Made by a program: the position numbers and the translations under genes. A DNA stretch of 49,505 bases. Origin: Wenjunlia tyrosinilytica (GTDB lineage: Bacteria; Actinomycetota; Actinomycetes; Streptomycetales; Streptomycetaceae). This document shows, in pieces, positions 18,122 through 25,359 of this stretch (its first letter is position 1; each line of letters opens with the position of its first letter). The notes under the pieces are model-generated. The model was not told where the DNA came from. It ran no database searches and saw only the letters and a program-made list of their open reading frames with translations. The stretch spans positions 947 through 50,451 of the forward strand of contig NZ_BMMS01000017.1 in the NCBI RefSeq assembly GCF_014646055.1. The letters are read 5' to 3'.

Positions 18122-18388
18122 TCAATCGCCGTTCGCTCCCGCGCGGTCCGCCCGCCCGCGCGTATCCGGTGCGGCCCCGTCGGGCGAGGCATCGTTGTCA
18201 GCGCCTTCCCCGCCCAGGGGACAGGGCCGACCCGTTGCCCGCCGGCATTGGCACGGTGGCCACGAGGACAGGCAGCCCCACCCCGAGAACGGATCGCTTG
18301 CCTCTACCTCCACGCTGGGACCCTCGCGCGTGACCCTGCCTTCCCTGTCCACTGTGTAGACCCTCAGATCCATCCGGTGGGTGCGCAC
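18122..18388 (-). CDS. Small conserved-looking actinobacterial protein, 88 residues
   Basis: An 88-residue soluble protein beginning MRTHRMDLRVYTVDREGRVT, with a central WPPCQC motif and a disordered, charged C-terminus. The YTVD...PPCxC pattern resembles small hypothetical proteins I have seen in Streptomyces; the function is unknown. GTG 18388 is chosen because GAGAGGGG ends six bases upstream. It lies 93 bp before the ECF-like gene on the same strand and overlaps the end of the frame at 18364-18621, so it may belong to the same transcript. Confidence 0.5.
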   Translation of the reverse strand: MRTHRMDLRVYTVDREGRVTREGPSVEVEASDPFSGWGCLSSWPPCQCRRATGRPCPLGGEGADNDASPDGAAPDTRGRADRAGANGD

Positions 18389-18621
18389 GGCCCGCCCCTC
18401 TCATGTCTCATGCGCTCGGCAAGGCGCGCGGCCCCTTCGGGACGCAAGCGATCGATGGACTCCTGCGCCCGGTCGCCGCCAGGACCCCGATCACGCGCCG
18501 GTATCTCGGTCGTGTCCCCCTGCCGCAACGGAGCGCCGGTGGTGGCCGTCCGGAACACAGCCGACTGGGAGCGCGACCGAAGCCGCATGCGACGCCACTC
18601 TGCGCGATCGACCCTGGCCAA
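18364..18621 (-). CDS. Possible small hydrophilic protein, 85 residues
   Basis: Frame with about 78 percent G/C at third positions, encoding a charged, Arg/Glu-rich protein (GDTTEIPARDRGPGGDRAQE, then SIDRLRPEGAARLAERMRHE). The opening TTG at 18621 lacks a ribosome site, so the true start may be an internal ATG. Its 3' end overlaps the next small gene by 25 bases. No family recognised. It could be a real small gene or a chance frame. Confidence 0.32.
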   Translation of the reverse strand: MARVDRAEWRRMRLRSRSQSAVFRTATTGAPLRQGDTTEIPARDRGPGGDRAQESIDRLRPEGAARLAERMRHERGGPCAPTGWI

Positions 18622-19109
18622 ACCTAGGACGATTCTTCATAACTGCCGGTCAGATCCCCTATTGCGAGAGAAAAATCCGAGCAGTCGAGGTGGGGCGTCA
18701 GAAGGGATGCCGATGGTGGCCCGGGGGACGGCAGTACCTCGGCACAGGCCCGCACAGCCGCCTCGGGGGTGTGTGATGACCCTCGCGCTCCCCTTGACCC
18801 CGGCACGCTCAGCGGCTGGGTGGATCTGGGGCCAACAGGGCGACCCCCGGCGGGCGCTGTCCTGCGTCGAGCGCGCCCTGAGCCTTCACCACAACCCCGC
18901 CTGCCCTGCGCCGACGTGAAGATCAGTGCCGCGGTACGTACCGGCCGGCGGGGCTCCCGGCCAACGCGCGTCCGTGGCCGATCATCACTTTCGTCCGCGG
19001 AGGCATCCTCCCGCAGACCGATCCCCATGACCTTCGTTGGCCCTTGAATCCCCCGGAACCCGGGTCGGCAACCCAGCAAGCCGACCCATCCCCATCGGAG
19101 GTCAGTGAG
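18622..19109. other. Spacer between small minus-strand genes and protease
   Basis: Apart from the SARP relic at 18768-18892 there is no gene. Bases 18893-19109 form the upstream region of the protease; no clear promoter was recognised. Confidence 0.5.
18768..18892 (+). pseudogene. Internally deleted relic of the SARP gene (36327-39203)
   Basis: Two pieces of the downstream SARP locus occur here in inverted orientation and almost abutting. Bases 18768-18810 match 39313-39355 (SARP leader) at 37 of 43 positions. Bases 18821-18892 match 36816-36887 (TPR-coding) at 68 of 72 positions. The roughly 2.4 kb between them in the intact copy is missing. The TPR piece is still readable (GWIWGQQGDPRRALSCVERA against GWIWDQQGVPRRALSCVERS). 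This is a decayed paralogue, not a functional gene. Confidence 0.85.
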
Positions 19110-20945
19110 TTGAGCCCACGACGTGTGAACAAGCGGATCGGCGCAATCGCCGGAGCTGCCACGGCAGCGGCCGCGGCAGCGGCGCTGGTGTTGCCCTACG
19201 CCAACGCCAACTCGGACGCACCACCGAGCCCACGGGCATTCGCCCAACAGGACGCAGCGAAGCTCGGGTTCACCCTCGCGTCCAAGCTCGGCGAGAACAC
19301 CGCCGGCTGGTACTACGACGGCCAGGCCGACCACTTGGTCGTGAACGTGTTGGACGGCAAGGCCGCGGAACGGGTCCGGGCGGAGGGCGCCGTGGCCAAA
19401 CTCGTCCAGAACAGCCTGGCGGAGCTGGATTCCACCACGCAAACACTGGACAAGTCGGCCGCGATACCCGGCACCGCCTGGTCGATCGACCCGAAGACCA
19501 ACAAGGTCGCGGTCATCGCAGACCGCACGGTCTCAGGCAAGAAGTGGGAAACACTGAAGAAGGTCGTCACCGGGCTGGGCGGCACGGCGTCCGTCGAGCG
19601 CACCGACGATGAGTTCAAGCAGTTCGTCCGGCTCGACGACGGGGAGACTGACGGCGGCTCCGAAACGGGCGGTGCCGACGACGGCGGCGCTGATGCGGGC
19701 ACGGACGGCGGCGCCGACGACGGCGGAACCGACGCGGGCACCGACGGCGGCTCCGATGACGGCGGCGCTGATGCGGGCACCGACGGGGGCGCCGACGACG
19801 GCGGAACCGACGCCGGCACCGACGGCGGCTCCGATGACGGCGGCGCTGATGCGGGCACCGACGGCGGTGCCGACGGTGGCGCTGACGGTGGAGGCGACGG
19901 CGGAGGCGACGGCGAGACCACCGGACTCATCGGCGGCCAAGCCATCTGGAGCAAAGACGGAGGCCGCTGCTCGCTCGGCTTCAACGTCACCGCCGACGGA
20001 GCGCCCGCCTTCCTGACGGCAGGTCACTGCACCGCCCACGCGGATACCTGGGCGGCCAGGCCGGGCGGCGAGACAGTGGCCACCGAAGCGAAGTCCGAGT
20101 TCCCCGGGAGCGACTACGCCCTGGTGAAGTACAACGACGCGAACACCAAGCCCAAGAGCGCGGTCGATCTGCAGAACGGCACCACACAGGAGATCACCCA
20201 GGCCGCCGAGGCGAGCGTGGGCATGGAGGTGCAGCGCAGCGGCAGCACAACCGGTCTGCACGACGGCAAAGTGACCGCCCTCAACGCCACGGTCCACTAC
20301 AAGAGCGGCGGCACCGTCAAGGGCGCCATCCAGACCGACGTGTGCTCCGAGTCTGGTGACAGCGGCGGCCCGCTGTTCTCCGGCAACTCGGCGCTGGGTC
20401 TGCTCTCCGGCGGCGGCGGTGACTGCGACCAGGGCGGCAGGAGCTTCTACCAGCCGGTCACCAAGGCGCTGGAGGCCACGGGCTCCGAACTCGGCGGGGG
20501 CGACGGCGGCGGTGGAGGCGCTGACGGCGGAACCAACACAGGCGGTACCAACACAGGCGGTACCAACACAGGGGGCACCGACACAGGTGGTACCGACGCG
20601 GGCACCAACGGCGGTGCCGATGACGGCGGAACCGACGCAGGCACCGACGGCGGAACCGACGCGGGAACTGATGGCGGAACCGACGACGGCGGAACCGACG
20701 AGGGCACCGACGGCGGAACCGACGAGGGCACCGACGGCGGAACCGACGACGGTGGAACCGACGAGGGCACCGACGGCGGAACCGATGACGGCGGAACCGA
20801 CGAGGGCACCGACGGCGGCTCCGACGACGGTGGTGCCGATGACGGTGGGGTCGACGAGGGCACCGACGGCGGTGCCGACGATGGTGGACCCTTGTCGGCG
20901 ACGCGGGCGATAACTCCGGTGGCGCCGCTGGCGCCGCGGAGGTGA
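19110..20945 (+). CDS. Secreted chymotrypsin-like serine protease (streptogrisin type) with acidic repeat tracts
   Basis: A 611-residue preproprotease. A signal peptide ([20 protein letters not shown]) ends near residue 34. A streptogrisin-type propeptide follows to about 170. The S1 domain has all catalytic residues: His306 in TAGHCT, Asp335 in GSDYALVKY and Ser418 in GDSGGPL. Two low-complexity Gly/Asp/Thr tracts flank the domain (about 174-268 and 470-594). Both are strongly acidic and unlike the short linkers of ordinary streptogrisins. TTG 19110 follows CGGAGG by eight bases; the frame extends upstream without a ribosome site. The last 17 residues ([18 protein letters not shown] region) differ in composition, and the -1 frame continues in acidic Gly-rich style to a stop at 20983, so a 1-base loss near 20890-20897 is likely. 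It acts outside the cell. Confidence 0.9.
   Translation: MSPRRVNKRIGAIAGAATAAAAAAALVLPYANANSDAPPSPRAFAQQDAAKLGFTLASKLGENTAGWYYDGQADHLVVNVLDGKAAERVRAEGAVAKLVQNSLAELDSTTQTLDKSAAIPGTAWSIDPKTNKVAVIADRTVSGKKWETLKKVVTGLGGTASVERTDDEFKQFVRLDDGETDGGSETGGADDGGADAGTDGGADDGGTDAGTDGGSDDGGADAGTDGGADDGGTDAGTDGGSDDGGADAGTDGGADGGADGGGDGGGDGETTGLIGGQAIWSKDGGRCSLGFNVTADGAPAFLTAGHCTAHADTWAARPGGETVATEAKSEFPGSDYALVKYNDANTKPKSAVDLQNGTTQEITQAAEASVGMEVQRSGSTTGLHDGKVTALNATVHYKSGGTVKGAIQTDVCSESGDSGGPLFSGNSALGLLSGGGGDCDQGGRSFYQPVTKALEATGSELGGGDGGGGGADGGTNTGGTNTGGTNTGGTDTGGTDAGTNGGADDGGTDAGTDGGTDAGTDGGTDDGGTDEGTDGGTDEGTDGGTDDGGTDEGTDGGTDDGGTDEGTDGGSDDGGADDGGVDEGTDGGADDGGPLSATRAITPVAPLAPRR
19630..19915 (+). repeat. In-gene tandem repeat, 39/78-bp periodicity
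   Basis: Encodes repeats of a 13-residue unit such as [13 protein letters not shown] and [14 protein letters not shown] 39-bp segment starting at 19746 recurs exactly at 19824, giving a 78-bp higher-order period. Such arrays change length easily by slippage or recombination. Confidence 0.85.
20520..20890 (+). repeat. Second in-gene repeat tract, C-terminal to protease domain
   Basis: Begins with GGTNTGGTNTGGTNT and continues in [13 protein letters not shown]-type units. It differs from the first tract by Glu-containing units and more Thr. It ends where the suspected frameshift lies. Confidence 0.85.
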
Positions 20946-21020
20946 CCGGCCCAGAAGCCGGGGGCGGTCCCGAGGAGCGCTGAGCTGATTCGTCGGCTTC
21001 GATCCTCACCGTTGCCCAAT

Positions 21021-21056
21021 GGGACCCCGGGCACCACCTGGTGCCCGGGGTCTCCC
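21021..21056 (+). terminator. Strong 14-bp stem-loop after the protease gene
   Basis: Bases 21023-21036 pair perfectly with 21039-21052 (GACCCCGGGCACCA and its complement), with a minimal loop. It is the strongest hairpin seen in the window and lies 75 bp after the protease stop, or 38 bp after the alternative-frame stop. Confidence 0.85.
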
Positions 21057-21151
21057 CTCCCCCGTCCCACCCGGCGCCCTGCGCCGCACCCGTCCCTCCG
21101 CCGGGCCCTCCTCCGGCCCGGCGGAGGCCAGGCTCCGACTCCACTTACAGA

Positions 21152-21164
21152 GAATAATTATTTC
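21152..21164. promoter_or_regulatory. AATAATTATT operator upstream of GH20
   Basis: GAATAATTATTTC, with the 10-bp palindrome AATAATTATT at 21153-21162, is identical to the site at 24193-24205 before the RpiR gene. In a genome this GC-rich, a repeated 13-bp AT-only-core site next to genes of one cluster is strong evidence for a shared operator. Confidence 0.75.
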
Positions 21165-21433
21165 TGATTCCATAGAATAAGAATCACAAGTGTGGTAATT
21201 TTTCTCCGCGCGACACATCGCCGCGCCCGCACCGTCCCCTGCCCGCCCTTCGATCGGCGCCGGGTCCGGTGCGTAGCCGAGTCGCCCCCACTCGGTGAAC
21301 CAGGCACCCCGTTCGCCCTCCCCTTGTCCGCACTTCGGCGTGCGCCCGCACGTCGCGTCGCCCTGGAACTCCGGCTGATCCCGCCGAGTCGTGCCATTCC
21401 GCCCGCCGCCGCCCCACGATCAAGGGAACTCCC

Positions 21434-23032
21434 ATGCTGCTCCCCCGGCCGCTCTCCGAGGAACGGCTCCCTGGCCGCTTCACGCTCACCTCGCGCATGG
21501 TGCTCCATGCCGACTCGGCGGCACTGCCGGCCGCAACCCTGCTGGCGGGCTATCTGGAGAATGCACTCGGAGCCGTCACGAGGACCAGCACGGTCGAGGG
21601 ATCGATCCGGCTGCGCGTCGCGGACCTCCCGCATGCCCGGGGAAACGCCGAAGCGTACCGAATCCATGTGAGCGAGCGGGGAATCGAGCTGACGGGCCAG
21701 GCGCGCGAAGGACTCCTGCATGCCGTCCAGACGTTCCGCCAGCTCCTGCCGCCGACGGCGGCGCCGACCTTCGCCCCCTCGAACCCGCACCATGCCTGGG
21801 ATGTGCCCTGCGTCATGGTCCTCGACGCTCCGCGCCTGCGCTGGCGGGGTCTGATGCTGGACGTCGCCCGCCATTTCACACCGGTGGCAGGCGTACTGCG
21901 GCTTCTGGACCTCATGGCGCTGCACCGGCTCAACGTCATGCAACTCCATCTCACCGACGACCAGGGCTGGCGCCTGGAGATCGCCAAGTACCCTCGCCTG
22001 ACGGAGATCGGCGGTCGCCGCAAGGCCGCGCCCGCAGATCCGGCGGACCCGAGTTGCCGGGCCACCGGGCCCGCGCACGAAGGCTGGTACACGCGGTCGG
22101 ACATCCACACGATCATCACCCACGCCGCCAGGCGCGGCATCACCGTGGTTCCCGAGATCGAGCAGCCCGGCCATGTGCAAGCCGCCCTGGCCGCCTATCC
22201 CGGCCTGGGCAACAATCCGCGCGAGCGGGTCGGCGTCTGGGACCGGTGGGGCATCAATGACCGGACGGTCAACGCCGAGCATGGAACGCTCGGTTTCTTC
22301 ACCGATGTCCTCGATGAAGTGATGGACATGTTTCCCTCCGCCTATGTGCATCTCGGCGGCGACGAGTGCTCGACACAGGAGTGGGACTCCAGTCCTGCCG
22401 CGGTCGCCAGGGCGAAGGAACTCGGGCTGGCAGGCACCGGCGCGCTGAGCGGCTGGATGATGCGCTGCCTCGCGGACCATCTTTCCGGGCGGGGCCGTCG
22501 GGCCGTCGGCTGGGACGAAGTGGCCGACGGCCCACTTCGGCAGAACACCGTGGTGATGTCCTGGCATGGTGCCGAGGTCGCCGAGTCCGCGGCGGAACGT
22601 GGTTTCGACGTGGTGCTCGCGCCGTGGCGGCAGACCTACTTCGATCTGCACCAGAGCGCCGAAGGCGAGCCGCGGGCGCAGAAGGGGGTGCTCACCCTGG
22701 CCGACAGCTATGCCTTCGACCCGTTCACCGGCCGCTTCGACGCCGACCTGTCCCAGCGGCTGCTCGGCGTCCAGTGCCAGTTGTGGACCGAGTACATAGC
22801 CTCGCTCGACCATCTCGAGTACATGGCCTTCCCGCGTGTCTGCGCGTTCGCGGAACGTGCCTGGGGCCATGGCGGGGACTACTCGGGCTTCCTCGCACGA
22901 CTGCCGTCCCACCTGCGACGGCTCGACGGGCTGGGCGTGCGCTACCGGCGTCCCACCGCCGAGGACATGGTGCCGGTCCACTCCGGCGAGGCGGCCGTGA
23001 CCGATCCCGTTGACGGCCGGCCCTCGAGATGA
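21434..23032 (+). CDS. GH20 beta-N-acetylhexosaminidase
   Basis: A 532-residue glycosidase that should release terminal N-acetylglucosamine or N-acetylgalactosamine by substrate-assisted catalysis. An N-terminal GH20b-like domain is followed by the catalytic barrel from about residue 130 (LRWRGLMLDVARHFTP, LHLTDDQGWRLEI). The catalytic Asp-Glu pair is Asp310-Glu311 in HLGGDECS. A late Trp (QLWTEY) completes the sugar site. No signal peptide is visible, so it probably acts in the cytoplasm on imported oligosaccharides. AAGGGAA precedes the ATG. It is the first of three same-strand genes (GH20, kinase, RpiR) and has an RpiR-type operator upstream. Confidence 0.92.
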   Translation: MLLPRPLSEERLPGRFTLTSRMVLHADSAALPAATLLAGYLENALGAVTRTSTVEGSIRLRVADLPHARGNAEAYRIHVSERGIELTGQAREGLLHAVQTFRQLLPPTAAPTFAPSNPHHAWDVPCVMVLDAPRLRWRGLMLDVARHFTPVAGVLRLLDLMALHRLNVMQLHLTDDQGWRLEIAKYPRLTEIGGRRKAAPADPADPSCRATGPAHEGWYTRSDIHTIITHAARRGITVVPEIEQPGHVQAALAAYPGLGNNPRERVGVWDRWGINDRTVNAEHGTLGFFTDVLDEVMDMFPSAYVHLGGDECSTQEWDSSPAAVARAKELGLAGTGALSGWMMRCLADHLSGRGRRAVGWDEVADGPLRQNTVVMSWHGAEVAESAAERGFDVVLAPWRQTYFDLHQSAEGEPRAQKGVLTLADSYAFDPFTGRFDADLSQRLLGVQCQLWTEYIASLDHLEYMAFPRVCAFAERAWGHGGDYSGFLARLPSHLRRLDGLGVRYRRPTAEDMVPVHSGEAAVTDPVDGRPSR

Positions 23033-23084
23033 CCGGCGGCGGCGTCCTCGGCTGCCCCGGCACCCTCCGCCCGTCGCCGTAGAC

Positions 23085-23107
23085 TGCGGTCGGCATACCC
23101 GACCGCA
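23085..23107 (+). promoter_or_regulatory. 9-bp stem-loop between GH20 and kinase genes
   Basis: TGCGGTCGG and CCGACCGCA pair perfectly around CATAC. It overlaps a TAGACT -10-like element (23080-23085). It could be a partial terminator after GH20, a processing site or an operator for a kinase promoter. Confidence 0.5.
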
Positions 23108-23144
23108 CGCGCAAAGAGCCGTCACCAGTTCCGCGGAGGATGCC

Positions 23145-24146
23145 ATGATGCACGGTCCAGGTCCGCTCGTCCTGGGAGTGGACGCCGGTGGTACGTCCAC
23201 GCGTGCGCTGATCGCGGATCTCGACGGACGGGTGCTGGCCCGGGCCCGCGGCGCCGGGGCCAATCCGTTGGCGCACGGTATGGAGGAGGCCTTGGCGGCG
23301 CTCCAGGACACCGTCCGGCGAGTGCTGCACAACCTGGACCCGCAGGCGGTGGGATTCGCCGTCCTGGGCTTGGCAGGCGATGAGCTCACACGTGAGGGCG
23401 GTCCCGCCGAGAAGCTGGACGCGGCATTGCGTGACGCGGGGTTGGGGTGCCCGTACACGGTCGTCGGTGACGCTCTGGTCGCGTTCGCCGCGGGGACCCC
23501 CGAGCCCGAGGGAACCGTCCTGATCGCCGGCACGGGTGCGGTCGCCGTCCGCGTCGTGAAGCGGTCCATCGCGGAAACCGCGGGCGGATACGGGTGGCTG
23601 CTCGGGGACGAGGGGTCCGGCTTCTGGCTGGGGCGCGAGGCGGTCCGCCTCGCCGCCGACACGCTTCGCGGTCGCGGTCACGCCCTGCGGCTCACCGAAC
23701 TGGTGGCCGGGGACCTCCTCGGCGGGCCCAGTCCCGCGGCGGACCGACTGGTGGCGGAACGGCTGATCGCGGCCGCCTACGCCGGTTCTCCGATGAGGCT
23801 GTCAACGCTGGCACCTCATGTCAGCGCCGCCGCGCTCGCCGGGGACCGCGCCGCTCAGGCCGTCCTGGACAGGGCCGCCGCCCATCTCACGGCGTTGCTG
23901 GCCGATGTCCGCGCGGCTGAGGGACCCACGCGACCGGTGGTCCTGGCAGGGTCCTGCCTCACGCCCGGCGTCCTGGGTGATCGCACCGCCCGAGCCATCG
24001 CCGCAAGTGGGGAGGCTCAGGTGCTGTTCGCCCGCGAGGGTAGCGCCGGAGCCGCGTGGCTCGCGGCGTTGCCGCTGCTCGAGGACTCCCCCAGCCGCCT
24101 GGCGGCCCTTCACTCGCAGCTGGTCACGGCAGGGAGGCCGCGGTGA
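23145..24146 (+). CDS. BadF/BadG-type N-acetylglucosamine kinase
   Basis: A 333-residue ATP-dependent sugar kinase of the actin-like ATPase fold. Motifs in order: GVDAGGTSTRALIADLDG (phosphate 1), VVGDALVAFAAGT, LIAGTGAVAV (phosphate 2), GWLLGDEGSGFWLGREAVR and the C-terminal VVLAGSCLT. This matches GlcNAc kinases that make GlcNAc-6-phosphate. GGAGGA lies in front of two adjacent ATGs (23145, 23148); either may be used. With GH20 upstream and RpiR downstream it would phosphorylate the hexosamine released by GH20. Specificity for GlcNAc is inferred from context. Confidence 0.88.
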   Translation: MMHGPGPLVLGVDAGGTSTRALIADLDGRVLARARGAGANPLAHGMEEALAALQDTVRRVLHNLDPQAVGFAVLGLAGDELTREGGPAEKLDAALRDAGLGCPYTVVGDALVAFAAGTPEPEGTVLIAGTGAVAVRVVKRSIAETAGGYGWLLGDEGSGFWLGREAVRLAADTLRGRGHALRLTELVAGDLLGGPSPAADRLVAERLIAAAYAGSPMRLSTLAPHVSAAALAGDRAAQAVLDRAAAHLTALLADVRAAEGPTRPVVLAGSCLTPGVLGDRTARAIAASGEAQVLFAREGSAGAAWLAALPLLEDSPSRLAALHSQLVTAGRPR

Positions 24147-24191
24147 CCACCGCGGGTGGGCACAGCCGGTTCCGCGCAGCCCGCAGAGGAG

Positions 24192-24244
24192 GGAATAATT
24201 ATTTCCATCAGCTTGACATTATTGAAATATGGACAATAATTATC
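24192..24244 (+). promoter_or_regulatory. RpiR promoter flanked by two AATAATTATT-type operators
   Basis: TTGACA (24213-24218) and AATAAT (24235-24240) with a 16-bp spacer form a strong promoter. One operator (GGAATAATTATTTCC, 24192-24206) lies just upstream of the -35; a second (AATAATTATC, 24235-24244) covers the -10. This geometry predicts negative autoregulation. Confidence 0.75.
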
Positions 24245-24294
24245 TGCGGTCTTCGGCTTCGCGCGGAGTGGAGCCCTCAGGAGGGAACACGGGC

Positions 24295-25242
24295 GTGAGC
24301 ACGCAGGACGGACCGAGTGAAGCGGGCTTGCTGGCCCGGGTGAGCGCCCTGCGGCCGACCTTTTCAGAAGCGCTCGACCAGGTGGCGGGCTATGTCCTGA
24401 AGGACCCGGCCGGGGCTTCGCGCATCACGATCACCGAGCTGGCCTCCCGTGTCGGCACGTCACCGGGGACGGTCACACGCTTCTGCCGCGCCGCCGGCTT
24501 CAGCGGTTACCAGGAACTCAAGGTCGCGCTCGCCGAGGAGGTCGGACGGGGCGCCCAGAACCGCTGGAAGACCGACATCGGACGGGCCATCGAGGAGGAC
24601 GACTCCTTGGAGCACGTCATGCAGGTGGTCCTCGCCGCGAACAGCAGGGCCCTGCAGGAAACGGCCGCGCAGATGGACCTGGGCATCGTCGACTCCTTCG
24701 CCCAGGCGCTTGTCGGGGCGCGGCAGGCGCACTTCTTCGGGATCGGGACCAGTGGCGTGGCGGCGGAGGAGCTGCGCCTGCGGCTGCAACGCATCAAGGT
24801 GCCCTGCTGGGCCTGGCAGGACGTGCACAACGGGCTCATCGCCGCGGCCCTGCTGGGCAACCGGGACGTCGCCGTCGGCATCTCCCACTCCGGCCGGGTC
24901 ACGGAAACCCTGGAGTTCCTCACCGAAGCCGCTCGCCGTGGCGCCACCACGGTGGCCATCACCAGTGACGCCCTTTCGCCGCTGGCCGACGTCGCCGAAC
25001 TGGTCCTGACGACCTCGGCACAGGCCACCGCCCTGCGGAGCGACGCACTGGCCGCGCGGCACTCGCAACTCCTCATCCTGGACGTGGTGTACGCACGGAT
25101 CGCCCAACTCACGCACGAGCGCACGCTTTCCGCGCTGGAGGTCACAGCCGAGGCGGTCACGGCGCACCGCACGCCTCAGCCGCGGAACAAGTCGCGGCGT
25201 GCCCCGCGGGGCAACCGGCCGGCACCGGCGTCACCGCCGTGA
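24295..25242 (+). CDS. RpiR-family regulator with SIS domain
   Basis: A 315-residue regulator. The N-terminal helix-turn-helix (about residues 5-80) contains ITITELASRVGTSPGTVTRF. The C-terminal sugar-isomerase (SIS) domain (about 130-265) contains HFFGIGTSG and VGISHSGRVTETLE, typical for binding phosphosugars. GTG 24295 is chosen because AGGAGGG lies nine bases upstream and earlier starts fall inside the predicted promoter. It has its own promoter with two operators and the same site lies before GH20, so it should repress both units. A likely inducer is an amino-sugar phosphate made by the neighbouring kinase (inference). Confidence 0.9.
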   Translation: MSTQDGPSEAGLLARVSALRPTFSEALDQVAGYVLKDPAGASRITITELASRVGTSPGTVTRFCRAAGFSGYQELKVALAEEVGRGAQNRWKTDIGRAIEEDDSLEHVMQVVLAANSRALQETAAQMDLGIVDSFAQALVGARQAHFFGIGTSGVAAEELRLRLQRIKVPCWAWQDVHNGLIAAALLGNRDVAVGISHSGRVTETLEFLTEAARRGATTVAITSDALSPLADVAELVLTTSAQATALRSDALAARHSQLLILDVVYARIAQLTHERTLSALEVTAEAVTAHRTPQPRNKSRRAPRGNRPAPASPP

Positions 25243-25347
25243 GCCGGTTCTTCGGCGTCCGGTGACCGGCGGTCTTCGTGTGGGCCATGCGGTCAGGATG
25301 GCCCCTGCTCCGGGAGGCGGGGCCGGGTGCCACATGTCATGCGGGTG

Positions 25348-25353
25348 TAGCGT
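25348..25353 (+). promoter_or_regulatory. TAGCGT -10 for leaderless LytS mRNA
   Basis: TAGCGT ends six bases before the LytS ATG, and no ribosome site is present. This is the typical spacing of actinobacterial leaderless transcripts. Confidence 0.5.
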
Positions 25354-25359
25354 CCGAGC

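Larger units (their letters stand above)
20984..21433. other. 450-bp spacer between protease and GH20 genes
   Basis: It contains the protease terminator, then an AT-rich island (21145-21205) with the RpiR-type operator and a TAGAAT -10-like element (21173-21178), and the inverted pair TGATTC/GAATCA (21165-21186). The final 230 bases before GH20 show no gene, so the GH20 leader is probably long. Confidence 0.55.

Noticed and set aside
19313-19990. Minus-strand Pro/Ser-rich frame
   Set aside because: It is the antisense image of the protease Gly/Asp/Thr repeats.
19630-20890. Possible CRISPR-like array
   Set aside because: The repeats are in frame, code for protein and have no spacers of independent sequence.
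20447-21070. Second Pro/Ser/Val-rich minus-strand frame
   Set aside because: It is antisense to the C-terminal repeat tract and crosses the terminator.
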